Assembly (NCBI GenBank): GCA_002495535.1
Contig: DAFX01000048.1
Span: 1 to 28,634 of the forward strand
DNA length: 28,634 bases
Direction: 5' to 3'
Origin: Euryarchaeota archaeon UBA433
GTDB lineage: Archaea > Thermoplasmatota > Poseidoniia > Poseidoniales > Poseidoniaceae
Each line of letters starts with the position of its first letter. Position 1 is the first letter of the stretch. The position numbers were made by a program, and so were the translations under genes. The notes under the pieces were generated by a model. The model worked only from the letters and a program-made list of their open reading frames with translations. It did no database searches and was not told the origin of the DNA. Below, piece by piece: positions 1-7,151 of the stretch.

Positions 1-929
1 TATCCGCCGCCACCTCTTCGGTCACCACCACGTCTGTCGTCCCTGCTTGGGCCTCGACTTTGGCCGCCACCACGAGGTGCGCCACATCGATTGCATTCTT
101 GACGGAATGCGAAATTTGAATTGTTGCATTGGGGGCAATCCCAATCGTTGTCGTTGAAGACTTCGCCTCCGCGTCGACTATTCCCTCTTCGGTCGCCACC
201 TCGGCGGTCCCGATCGTTGAATGATCTTCGGTCGTCCCTTCCAGATGAACGGCCTTGGCCACCGCCGGGCTTTGGAGCGCCACATTTGTTGCACTCAGTT
301 CTCCATGCGAAATTGTCATTGTGACACTTTGGACAATCCCAATCACCGGGCTTGCGATTGCTGTTGCGGTCGTTGCGTTCGAAACGAGTGTTATGTTGGT
401 GCCCGCTCTGGAACCCACGGTTGTTGGATTGACCGCCATTGTTTCCTCGAGGCTCTCCACATCGATTGCATTCTTGACGGAATGCGAAATTATTGTTATG
501 GCATTTCGGACAGTCCCAATCGCCGCCGTTGTTCGAGCGGTCGTTTCGCCCTCGGTCGTTGCGTTCGAATCGTCCGCCTCGGTCGTTTCGCCCTCGGTCA
601 TTGCGTTCGAATCGCCCTCCTCGATCGTTGCGCCCTCGGTCGTTACGATTGTTTTCGCGTCCACGATCCCCAAAGTTCCGCTCTTCACGGACCTTTTTTG
701 CCCGGATGTTGACCTCAACACCAACCAAACTTGGGATGTCGAGTTTACGGTCCAAATGCGCAACGTGGGCCAGTGGTGCGCTGGTGTTTCCTAACACGGC
801 GTCGACCTTGCCGATGTAAGCTCCAGTGTCTTGATTGATGATGATCGACTCTAAGGCCGGAGAGGAGCCAGTAAAGGACACCAAGAGACCACCTTCGTGG
901 CTCAATGACTGGACGGTGCCTGCAAACAT
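1..929 (-). CDS. Gar1-like H/ACA RNP protein with three RanBP2/FUS-type zinc fingers and RG-rich linkers (partial, 3' end cut)
   Basis: Reading the minus strand from the ATG at 929 gives 309 codons with no stop; the next codon is cut by the window edge (begins TA, so Tyr or stop). Residues 1-77 resemble the Gar1 beta-barrel that binds Cbf5 in H/ACA pseudouridylation RNPs: GTV start, an IGKVDAVLG segment where archaeal Gar1 has IGxVxDVFGPV, then a short pro-rich return strand. Residues about 82-135 are rich in Arg, Asp, Asn and Gly with repeated RNDRG units. Three W-x-C-x2-C-x10-C-x2-C fingers follow at about 137-160, 196-220 and 262-286, each with NFAxRxECNxCG, as in RNA-binding RanBP2 fingers of FUS, EWSR1, TAF15 and ZRANB2. 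Linkers between fingers are again RG/RD-rich. The likely role is RNA binding, possibly rRNA modification. The Gar1 call is moderate; the finger call is strong. It could alternatively be an RNA-binding protein that only borrowed a Gar1-like barrel. Confidence 0.75.
   Translation of the reverse strand, partial: MFAGTVQSLSHEGGLLVSFTGSSPALESIIINQDTGAYIGKVDAVLGNTSAPLAHVAHLDRKLDIPSLVGVEVNIRAKKVREERNFGDRGRENNRNDRGRNDRGGRFERNDRGRNDRGGRFERNDRGRNDRSNNGGDWDCPKCHNNNFAFRQECNRCGEPRGNNGGQSNNRGFQSGHQHNTRFERNDRNSNRKPGDWDCPKCHNDNFAWRTECNKCGAPKPGGGQGRSSGRDDRRSFNDRDRRGGDRRGNSRRGGEVFNDNDWDCPQCNNSNFAFRQECNRCGAPRGGGQSRGPSRDDRRGGDRRGGGG
82..491. repeat. 35-nt exact direct repeat (82-116 and 457-491) encoding zinc-finger knuckles
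   Basis: The same 35 bases, starting ccacatcgattgcattcttg, occur at 82-116 and 457-491. They encode the second half of fingers 3 and 1 of the minus-strand Gar1-like gene. The middle finger differs in sequence. Exact nucleotide identity points to recent duplication or gene conversion between fingers. Confidence 0.85.
540..623 (-). repeat. Two tandem 42-nt units encoding a 14-residue RG/ND repeat
   Basis: Within the Gar1-like gene, residues 103-116 and 117-130 are identical (RGGRFERNDRGRND), so the DNA is a two-copy 42-nt tandem repeat with only minor base differences. It lies in the low-complexity linker before zinc finger 1 and is a likely site of length variation between strains. Confidence 0.8.
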
Positions 930-987
930 ATGCTCACTCTCGTTTCGTGGGGCCGACCGTCTCCTCTTGAGGGTGCCGGTAACAACC

Positions 988-2958
988 TCAATCGTTTCTT
1001 CCTCTTTGCACGACTGCAGCCCCGAGCAAAGTCACGCAGAGCGTTGCGAGCATGGATACAGCGGGTAGACTGTCTTCGACCGTCACATCATCATCCTGAT
1101 CGACTGGGTCAGCGTTGTTCGCATAAGGGTCTGGAACTTGCACTTGTAGCGTGGTCATGGTTCCAGATTCATCAGTTGCTACAAGGGTGATGTCATACAC
1201 AGTGACAGGTGGGTTCTGTGATGCGCAGGATACAATGTTGACATCAATTTCCCAGAGGATTCCAGAGCGGACAAAGTCATTTGTAGAATAACCACACAAA
1301 CTTAAGCCCATCTCAACAGACTCGCCATCGGGATCGGACACCTTTCCAATTAAGGTAAATTTGAGGTAACTCGCATCCCAAGTTGCATTGGTGCCGTCGA
1401 GGTTGACCTCAATTTCAATGACCGGAGGTGCACTGGCTTTTTCCAATCCAAAGTCAAGCATGAATGGATAATCTAGCATGCCGTTGGATTGAGCTTGCCC
1501 CATGACCATGACTGTGCCAGGTGCAAGACCGTCTAACGGGAGTGAAAGTGTTGATGCTTCGGATGCAATAGTGGCCATTCGCATCTCGCCCATGACATTC
1601 ATTTGGTGGGCGTGAGCGCTGATTGATAATTCGCTGACAACTCCTGTCGGCGTGATTGTGAATTCCACTGCATCACCTGATTGTGAGAGGCTTGCCTCGG
1701 ATGTGAAAGGTTGTGCGAAGGTCCAGTTTCGGGTTTCAACCGAAACAGCACCAAACGGATCGACAACGCTGCACTCTGCTTGGACTTGAGCATCTGCTGC
1801 CACGTCAGCAGGACCGTCAAGGAAGAGACTCCCTTCTTCATCAAGTCCAGCAGTCCATTGGCCCACCCATTCTTGGTCGGCAAATTCGCAATCGATTGCC
1901 CAACCGCTGTCGTCCTCTGCCCACAATTCAGTCACTTCACCAGAGACTAGATTCCGCTCACCAACGGTGTAAGGGATCACCGTTCCGTCAACAGGGGCAT
2001 CTGCGGTCCATTCAGGGACTTCGTTTGTCTCTGGGGCTTGTGTTGTGAAGTCGAGGAAAAGGTTGCGAATGATTGGGTAATCACTTTGTGCATAGCTGAC
2101 GCTCTGCGTCACCCTCAGGCGACCATCAGGCAAATACTCTGCTTCTGGAAGAGGCATGGCTGTACTTTCCACATTGTCATCTTGGATGGAGGAGTTCACC
2201 AGGCGCAATCCTTGCAACTGTGGGAACGTAAGAACAAGTCCGGCTGAACTCATGTTGGTGACGTTGAGTGCGAGTGTGAAATTAGAAACACCACTGTTTG
2301 GAAGTTGATCGAATCGGACATTGTGGTTCTCTCCCTCCTTAGTGAACATGAGGATTTGCAAGTCGTCGGTGACCGTGACTGGAACTTCCTTACAGTCACT
2401 GGATGCGAGTAGGTCTTGACAATCTCGCTCTTCTGGGTGGTTTGATGGGACAAGGTTCACTTCATCCAATGCAATACCGTCTTTGACGAATTCTAGGTCG
2501 TTCCAGTCAACGCCGCCACGGTGCGGCAAGCCTTCGCGAATCCCAAGTCGAGTGTCCATGTCTGCGATGCATTCTGGTCCAATTGCTCGAACAGCCTCTC
2601 GCTCGTCAGTGCTCATCCATGAGTTGTTACCGCCGGGGGTGCCATCAAACAACTCATCGAGGTTTTCACGAACGGTTGCCGAGTTGCTTCCGTTGACATA
2701 GGCGACAGCGCTCATTTGAGCAGTGGCCCAGTCTTCACCGAGAAGAATATCAAACGAAGCAAAATTGTAATAGAAGAGATCTTCGAATTTATAGCCGCTG
2801 CAATCCACATCGAGCGAACCTTGGCGAGCACTTGTTGGTGCTTCTGCGTTTGTTTCGCTAATGGAGGTTTCATTGACCATTGACGAGGCTGCCATCATCA
2901 CAAACAGGAAGATGATGCTCATTGCGATTGAAGTTTGGGCGAAACGACGTGTTGCCAT
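988..2958 (-). CDS. Large secreted surface protein, C-terminally membrane-anchored, function unknown
   Basis: The ATG at 2958 gives 656 residues starting MATRRFAQ, with a hydrophobic signal segment at about 10-27. A TTG at 3009 would add 17 residues but does not improve the signal. The mature part is acidic, rich in Asn-x-Ser/Thr sites and has scattered cysteines, some close enough to form disulfides. Beta-rich stretches such as KVSDPDGESVE resemble Ig/cadherin-like repeats. Near the end an Asp-rich linker precedes a hydrophobic segment (AVSMLATLCVTLLGAAV) and a short basic tail, typical of an archaeal surface protein held by a C-terminal helix. It follows the ABC-2 exporter genes on the same strand by 87 bases, so it may share their transcript. 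I recognise no enzymatic domain. Product identity is unknown; topology is well supported. Confidence 0.75.
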   Translation of the reverse strand: MATRRFAQTSIAMSIIFLFVMMAASSMVNETSISETNAEAPTSARQGSLDVDCSGYKFEDLFYYNFASFDILLGEDWATAQMSAVAYVNGSNSATVRENLDELFDGTPGGNNSWMSTDEREAVRAIGPECIADMDTRLGIREGLPHRGGVDWNDLEFVKDGIALDEVNLVPSNHPEERDCQDLLASSDCKEVPVTVTDDLQILMFTKEGENHNVRFDQLPNSGVSNFTLALNVTNMSSAGLVLTFPQLQGLRLVNSSIQDDNVESTAMPLPEAEYLPDGRLRVTQSVSYAQSDYPIIRNLFLDFTTQAPETNEVPEWTADAPVDGTVIPYTVGERNLVSGEVTELWAEDDSGWAIDCEFADQEWVGQWTAGLDEEGSLFLDGPADVAADAQVQAECSVVDPFGAVSVETRNWTFAQPFTSEASLSQSGDAVEFTITPTGVVSELSISAHAHQMNVMGEMRMATIASEASTLSLPLDGLAPGTVMVMGQAQSNGMLDYPFMLDFGLEKASAPPVIEIEVNLDGTNATWDASYLKFTLIGKVSDPDGESVEMGLSLCGYSTNDFVRSGILWEIDVNIVSCASQNPPVTVYDITLVATDESGTMTTLQVQVPDPYANNADPVDQDDDVTVEDSLPAVSMLATLCVTLLGAAVVQRGRND

Positions 2959-3045
2959 GCTTTCTGCGGCGGCGTCTTGTCTCAAAGACACTTCGCCTCC
3001 AGCGCACAAGAATCACTGGAGTTTTGAACCCCAGTGCTGCCTCCA

Positions 3046-3876
3046 TTAAGGTTGCAAATCATTCATCCTTCGAACGAACCACCAAGTTGGTAAAACGCTC
3101 CATAGCAATGCCATCACCCAGGCTTGCCAGGCAGCGACCCCACGGTCCACATCCTCCAGTCGCGTTTCCAATATGTGGTGGTAGACGCCATTTGGAGAAA
3201 GAAGGTCCAATGCGCCCTCGAGAGCCACCCATTGAGCATCGTTTTGTTCCCCAATTGCAACACCTGATGCATATGCCACCATTGTCGTTACAAGCGCCCA
3301 TAGGAATGTGAATAGAAACCACATCCCGATTCCGAACGCAACGGCGGTGCCCTGATCTTTGGTTCGTGAAGATGCCAAAAGGGTGAACACGACGTACCAA
3401 AAAAGAATCAAACCTGTTGCTGACAAGTGAATGAGCACATCACTCAAAGCAGCCCATTCGCCTAATCGCCACCGTATGATCACAAATGAAAGCAAAATCA
3501 ACAAGGCAACCGGAACAAAAATCGCCTGCCACATACCGAGCATCAACGCTATCGCTTGATGGGTTCGAGGCATCGGTTGTGCGAGTCTTAATTCGAACAC
3601 ACCACTTGCTCGATCCCGACTGACACCATCGAAGGCGAGCATAACGCCGCACATGGTGGCGCCGAACACCACCCCTAGGCTGGCATAAAACATGATTTCC
3701 ATGGGGCCTTCAGGTTGATGCCCCCCTGGCAGAACAATGTTCGGGTCGGAGAACCCCCAAGCCATTCCCGGCAGGAACAACACGAGGATTGGAAACATGA
3801 TGGCCATTCTTGTCGAACGAATACGCTCCCAGAACACACGGGTGCTCAGAGATTTGATTCGTAAGAGATGATTCAT
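3046..3876 (-). CDS. ABC-2 type transporter permease (NosY-like)
   Basis: This 276-residue membrane protein has about six hydrophobic segments: near 22-42, 66-86, 108-132, 147-167, 178-203 and 250-268. Residues 87-106 carry the pattern DGVSRDRASGVFELRLAQP, matching the E-R-x-x-G-T-L-x-L-L-x-x-P stretch found in NosY-type ABC-2 permeases. Its ATG overlaps the stop of the upstream ATPase gene by four bases (3873-3876), showing translational coupling. Together they should form an exporter or a membrane-protein-handling complex. The substrate cannot be read from sequence. The surface-protein gene downstream is a possible cargo or partner, but that is only positional inference. Confidence 0.85.
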   Translation of the reverse strand: MNHLLRIKSLSTRVFWERIRSTRMAIMFPILVLFLPGMAWGFSDPNIVLPGGHQPEGPMEIMFYASLGVVFGATMCGVMLAFDGVSRDRASGVFELRLAQPMPRTHQAIALMLGMWQAIFVPVALLILLSFVIIRWRLGEWAALSDVLIHLSATGLILFWYVVFTLLASSRTKDQGTAVAFGIGMWFLFTFLWALVTTMVAYASGVAIGEQNDAQWVALEGALDLLSPNGVYHHILETRLEDVDRGVAAWQAWVMALLWSVLPTWWFVRRMNDLQP

Positions 3877-4889
3877 TCTTCCTCACCTCTCAAGGATCGA
3901 TGTGGGAGCATAGCTGCTGAAGCAATCTCAAGACTTACTTCATCGAGGTCCATCCCAGTTGCTGCACATAGCATTTCCACTATGCCTGGTGATTTTGGTG
4001 CCCAGGAGGTCACTTCAACACCTTGTTGGATAAATTCTGAGAGTTGGTCTGCGGAGGATGCGTGTAAGGAAACCATCCACCCCTGGTTGTTCTTTGAGGT
4101 TTCAATGATGTCTTTGCACCAATCTAGCTTGGGCATGTCACCGGTGCCTTTCACTTCAATTGTGGTGGTGAGGTCAAGTGATTCTGCAATTGATTCGAGG
4201 CTGCCACATGCCAGCAATTGACCCCTGTGCATGAGAGCGATACGATCGGTAATGGCTTCGAGTCCATGCACTTGGTGGGATGAAATGATAATTGAGACAC
4301 CTTTTTCTTTCAACTGGTGCAGCAATCGAATGAAGGCTGTTGCAGCAACGGGGTCTAATCCGTTGAGTGGTTCATCCAAGAGTAAAAATTTGGGCGAACC
4401 TAGGAGCGCTGCTGCAAGCGTTAACCGTTGTCGCATACCCTGGCTCAGGCCTGAAAGTGGGGTTTCACTGCGCTGACTTAACCCGACGAGTCGGAGAAGA
4501 TCTTTGACACGTTTGATGGATTTTCCTCGCATCTCTGCCAGTTCAAGCAAGGCATCTTCGACCGTTTGCTTTCCTTGCCATCGGACCTGTTCTGGCATGT
4601 GACCAACGATGTTGCGTAATTGAGCGCGATCAAGAGCGGCGTTTTCGTTCATTGAAGCGAGTGAAATTTTTCCATTCTGAAGCGGGAGGATGCCCCCGAT
4701 CGTTCGTAAAAGGGTGGTTTTCCCTGCTCCGTTCGGACCCACCAGTCCTAAAATTTCTCCCGGACGCAACTCCAGCGAGACGTTGACGACGCCGGGCCCA
4801 AGGCGCTTTCTCCACGGGTTGAACCTTGAGGGTTCACTCATACGGTGCCTGAAGCCGACTTGGGACAGTTCAAGCGAGTCACCCTCCAT
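3873..4889 (-). CDS. ABC transporter ATP-binding protein (exporter type, NosF-like)
   Basis: A 338-residue nucleotide-binding subunit. Walker A is GPNGAGKT at 51-58, the signature is LSQGM at 148-152, Walker B is LLLDE at 169-173, and the switch His is His205 in ISSHQ. The sequence LSQGMRQRL and the C-terminal 100-residue extension are typical of ATPases paired with ABC-2 permeases. The first 30 residues carry an unusual basic stretch (RHRMSEPSRFNPWRKRLG) before the normal core, probably an insertion between the first strands. The start ATG at 4889 leaves 76 bases to the divergent gene at 4966, so both probably use this gap for promoters. It is translationally coupled to the permease. Confidence 0.92.
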   Translation of the reverse strand: MEGDSLELSQVGFRHRMSEPSRFNPWRKRLGPGVVNVSLELRPGEILGLVGPNGAGKTTLLRTIGGILPLQNGKISLASMNENAALDRAQLRNIVGHMPEQVRWQGKQTVEDALLELAEMRGKSIKRVKDLLRLVGLSQRSETPLSGLSQGMRQRLTLAAALLGSPKFLLLDEPLNGLDPVAATAFIRLLHQLKEKGVSIIISSHQVHGLEAITDRIALMHRGQLLACGSLESIAESLDLTTTIEVKGTGDMPKLDWCKDIIETSKNNQGWMVSLHASSADQLSEFIQQGVEVTSWAPKSPGIVEMLCAATGMDLDEVSLEIASAAMLPHRSLRGEEE

Positions 4890-4916
4890 GGTACGGCCAC
4901 GCGGTCATGACTTGAC

Positions 4917-4922
4917 AATATA
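4917..4922 (+). promoter_or_regulatory. TATA-like element in the divergent promoter region
   Basis: The sequence cttgacaatatacc lies 44-49 bases before the ATG at 4966. An archaeal TATA box here would put the start of transcription near 4945, leaving a short leader. It is the only AT-rich TATA-like stretch between the divergent genes. Confidence 0.4.
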
Positions 4923-4965
4923 CCGTTCAAAACCGAGGATTACCCCAACCCTCATCACCGTCAAG

Positions 4966-5880
4966 ATGGTACCGATGTTCATGAGCCAACTGTGGAACCT
5001 TGTTCCCACCATCATGGTTCTAAGTGGTTTACTCATTGCTATCTGGTGGTTAGGGCGAAATCAAGCAGGAGAAGAGGCCACTCTCAACGCAAGGCAAATG
5101 CTCGGCCCAATGGGCCTAGAGGCCGCAATAGGAGGTCTGCTTTTGCTTTGGTTGGTGCCTTGGGGGCTGATTGTGGTGTTACCCTTCATGGTCGGACTGT
5201 CAGCGCTCAGCCCTGCGGGGAGAGCGGATTGGAGCGAGCACAAAAAAGCTCGATTGACTCTGATCGTTTGTTTGATTGGTATGGTGCTGCTTGCCGGTCT
5301 CGTCCCTGTCGCCCAGCCGATTGCGCCTGAGGCTTGGGGGGAACCATTGATCAAAGAAAATCCAAATGCGCCGCCCTATCCCTCGAGTGAACAATACACT
5401 TGGCTCATGCTTCCCGATGATGCGGGCTTTGATGTCGAGATCGTTCAATCCATCAGCATGCGACTTCCCTATCAGTATGGTCCAATAGGTGCTCCATCGA
5501 GTGCGCTTGATTTGTCGGCATTGTTTGGAATGGAGCAGGGTCGTCTGAGGCAAGCTATTGAATTGCTTGATCAACAAACACCCGGTCCGAGTCTGGATCC
5601 AGACGAAATGGACATGGTTCTCATCAACACTCAAGATAAGCACAGTTACATTTCAACTTCCGCAAAGGTCGATGAACAAGTTGAGGTTCGTGTGTTTGAG
5701 TTGAGGAGCCTCTTAAGCACCTCTGAGGATGGCACCCGAGTTGGAGAAGTCCTCTGTGTCGCAAAGGCAAATTTGGGAGGGGAATTGCAGATGTTGGTCG
5801 TTGTTCGCCCGGTGCTTCATCCAGGTTTGGCATCAGATCGCTATGCAGAATCACTTGTTCTCGAATGGCTTGCTGCTTGA
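4966..5880 (+). CDS. Membrane protein with three N-terminal helices and a soluble C-terminal domain, unknown function
   Basis: The frame is open further upstream, but that part lies antisense to the ABC ATPase gene, so the start is one of three clustered ATGs at 4966, 4975 or 4981. From 4966 the protein has 304 residues. Hydrophobic segments lie at about 11-29, 52-80 and 97-115. The remaining ~190 residues are hydrophilic, with alternating beta/helix character and no motif I recognise; one cysteine (VLCVAKANLGG) occurs late. The last part reads like a small alpha/beta domain facing one side of the membrane. Neighbours are a divergent ABC exporter and the downstream metal-type importer, from which it is separated by a T-rich terminator and a separate promoter. 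No function is assigned. Confidence 0.7.
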   Translation: MVPMFMSQLWNLVPTIMVLSGLLIAIWWLGRNQAGEEATLNARQMLGPMGLEAAIGGLLLLWLVPWGLIVVLPFMVGLSALSPAGRADWSEHKKARLTLIVCLIGMVLLAGLVPVAQPIAPEAWGEPLIKENPNAPPYPSSEQYTWLMLPDDAGFDVEIVQSISMRLPYQYGPIGAPSSALDLSALFGMEQGRLRQAIELLDQQTPGPSLDPDEMDMVLINTQDKHSYISTSAKVDEQVEVRVFELRSLLSTSEDGTRVGEVLCVAKANLGGELQMLVVVRPVLHPGLASDRYAESLVLEWLAA

Positions 5881-5887
5881 AAGATTG

Positions 5888-5917
5888 GGTTATTTTATTT
5901 TGTAAATTGCTATTTTT
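5888..5917 (+). terminator. T-rich archaeal-type terminator
   Basis: Directly after the stop at 5880 come several runs of T (ttattttattttg, then ctattttta), without a strong hairpin. Oligo-T tracts of this kind end transcription in archaea. The tract separates the membrane-protein gene from the importer promoter. Confidence 0.45.
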
Positions 5918-5930
5918 AGGGGGGCCTAAA
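5915..5930. promoter_or_regulatory. Palindromic operator, copy 1 (TTTAGG-N4-CCTAAA)
   Basis: The bases form TTTAGG GGGG CCTAAA, a perfect 6+6 inverted repeat. It sits immediately upstream of the TATA-like element at 5931-5939. A near-identical copy lies 34 bases downstream. The half-sites TTAGG/CCTAA resemble those of DtxR/IdeR/SirR-type metal-regulator boxes; this family link is from memory. Confidence 0.7.
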
Positions 5931-5939
5931 CTATATGTA
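5931..5939 (+). promoter_or_regulatory. TATA-like box of the importer operon
   Basis: The sequence ctatatgta lies between the two palindromes, about 45 bases before the ATG at 5980. Transcription would be expected to start near 5960, inside the second palindrome, so a repressor bound at both sites would block both TBP binding and initiation. Confidence 0.55.
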
Positions 5940-5948
5940 CGGGGGATA

Positions 5949-5964
5949 TTTAGGGCGGCCTAAA
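5949..5964. promoter_or_regulatory. Palindromic operator, copy 2 (TTTAGG-N4-CCTAAA)
   Basis: The bases form TTTAGG GCGG CCTAAA. Over the 17-base core plus the following C it matches copy 1 with one mismatch. The centres of the two copies are 34 bp apart. It covers the predicted transcription start and ends 15 bases before the ATG of the binding-protein gene. Confidence 0.7.
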
Positions 5965-5979
5965 CCAGAAGGTACTGAT

Positions 5980-7035
5980 ATGAACACAAGCATTGCAAAA
6001 ACCCTACTTATGACGCTCCTCGTTGGAACAACCGCCCTCGCAGGGTGCCTTGGAGGCGATGATACTGAAGACGAACCCGAACTGGAACAACTCGTAATTG
6101 CTTTCAATCTAAAAGACGACTACACCAATGTTGATGAGAATCCACAACGCTTTGCCGATTACATGAGTGAAACTCTGAACATGGATGTTTCACTGTACCC
6201 GATCGACTCTGAAGGGGCAGCATTACAGGCCCTTCGATTTGGTAATGCAGACATCGCCTTCATGGACGGCGGGGCTGCTTGGGTTGGTTGGCAGCAGTAT
6301 GGCCTGGACGCCATAGCCGCAGATCAAAAATCGGATGGGCGAACCTACTACAGCGCTCATGCTGTGGTGCTCAAAGATTCCGAGATGGCAGCAGCACACC
6401 TCGATGACGACCCTTCCACCGATCCATTTTCTCTTCTTGCAGGTAAGAATTCCTGCCACACAGGCTGGCTCAAGTCGGCAGGGATGCTCCTTCCAATGGG
6501 CTTCCTGATTGGGAATGGATACGCGAACGTCATTGGGGATGCAAACGATGTGGAATCACTTCGCTCGACAATAACTAACTTTTTCACAGAAAATGCGAGC
6601 ATTCCCGATTCTGGTACGCCATACTATTCCTATTCCGGGGCCGTCAAGTGTTTGACAGAAGGCGTTGGTGAAGTTGCTTTTGCCAAGGATTCCACGATTG
6701 CCTCGTATTGTGGTAATGAGGATGCCTCCACCAATGAAGCATGGTGCCTACCCGAATCGGACTACATTTTGCTGCCATCCTACGGAAACGCGCCTTCCCA
6801 CCCGGTGATGTACAACCCAGCAACCTCGGATTCTGCAACAATGACCCTTGTTCAGGATGCACTTGTTGCCATGAAGGACACAACAGAAGGTGCTTCCATT
6901 CTTGAGGCCGTGCTTAACACACCCGCAATCTCCGCAACAACCGCTGCAGATCACCTCGGGTCTTATGGCAATCTCATTGAAGATGTGCCTGGTATTTCGG
7001 CCTACTTCGATAACAAGTACGAAATTACTGACTGA
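5980..7035 (+). CDS. Transferrin-lobe-like solute-binding lipoprotein of an ABC importer, probably for Fe(III)
   Basis: The ATG at 5980 gives 351 residues with a hydrophobic signal and lipobox (LAGC, Cys23), so the protein is probably lipid-anchored outside the membrane. The fold class is the two-domain periplasmic-binding type shared by PhnD and transferrin. The specific motifs are those of transferrin: FMDGG (Asp96), TYYSAHAVV (Tyr124), SCHTGWLKSAG (Cys159, Thr161, Lys165), YYSYSGAVKCL (Tyr218, Cys224) and APSHPVM (His274). By comparison with human transferrin from memory, Asp63, Tyr95, Tyr188 and His249 (iron ligands) and Thr120 (carbonate) are matched in order with similar spacing; Arg124 is Lys. 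Cys159/Cys224 match the Cys118-Cys194 disulfide. It heads an operon with ATPase and permease and lies behind metal-box-like palindromes. A phosphonate role is the main alternative but fits the motifs less well. Confidence 0.85.
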   Translation: MNTSIAKTLLMTLLVGTTALAGCLGGDDTEDEPELEQLVIAFNLKDDYTNVDENPQRFADYMSETLNMDVSLYPIDSEGAALQALRFGNADIAFMDGGAAWVGWQQYGLDAIAADQKSDGRTYYSAHAVVLKDSEMAAAHLDDDPSTDPFSLLAGKNSCHTGWLKSAGMLLPMGFLIGNGYANVIGDANDVESLRSTITNFFTENASIPDSGTPYYSYSGAVKCLTEGVGEVAFAKDSTIASYCGNEDASTNEAWCLPESDYILLPSYGNAPSHPVMYNPATSDSATMTLVQDALVAMKDTTEGASILEAVLNTPAISATTAADHLGSYGNLIEDVPGISAYFDNKYEITD

Positions 7036-7151
7036 TTCGGCACCTCGGAGATATGACATGGACATTTCCAACACCCTTCATGGTTCCTTGGCTTGTGACA
7101 TAGCCAACCGTTTGAAAAAGACCTGCTCACAGGGCGAACCGAGGGGATGCA

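Noticed and set aside
540..623. CRISPR-like repetition
   Set aside because: The two 42-nt units are directly adjacent with no spacers and stay in frame inside a coding region.
121..819. Plus-strand open frames of 67-179 residues over the first 820 bases
   Set aside because: They are antisense to the Gar1/zinc-finger gene; their Arg/Ser/Pro-rich repeats are the complement of the RG-rich linker. The minus frame encodes well-formed zinc fingers.
4690..4965. N-terminal extension of the membrane protein back to 4690
   Set aside because: This part is antisense to the start of the ABC ATPase gene, and the family-like hydrophobic start is at 4966-4981.
5980..7035. Plain annotation as phosphonate-binding protein PhnD
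   Set aside because: The motifs SCHTG, YSGAVKCL, FMDGG and PSHPV follow transferrin, and no phosphonate catabolism gene lies nearby. General similarity of fold and of the ATPase and permease explains a PhnD label.
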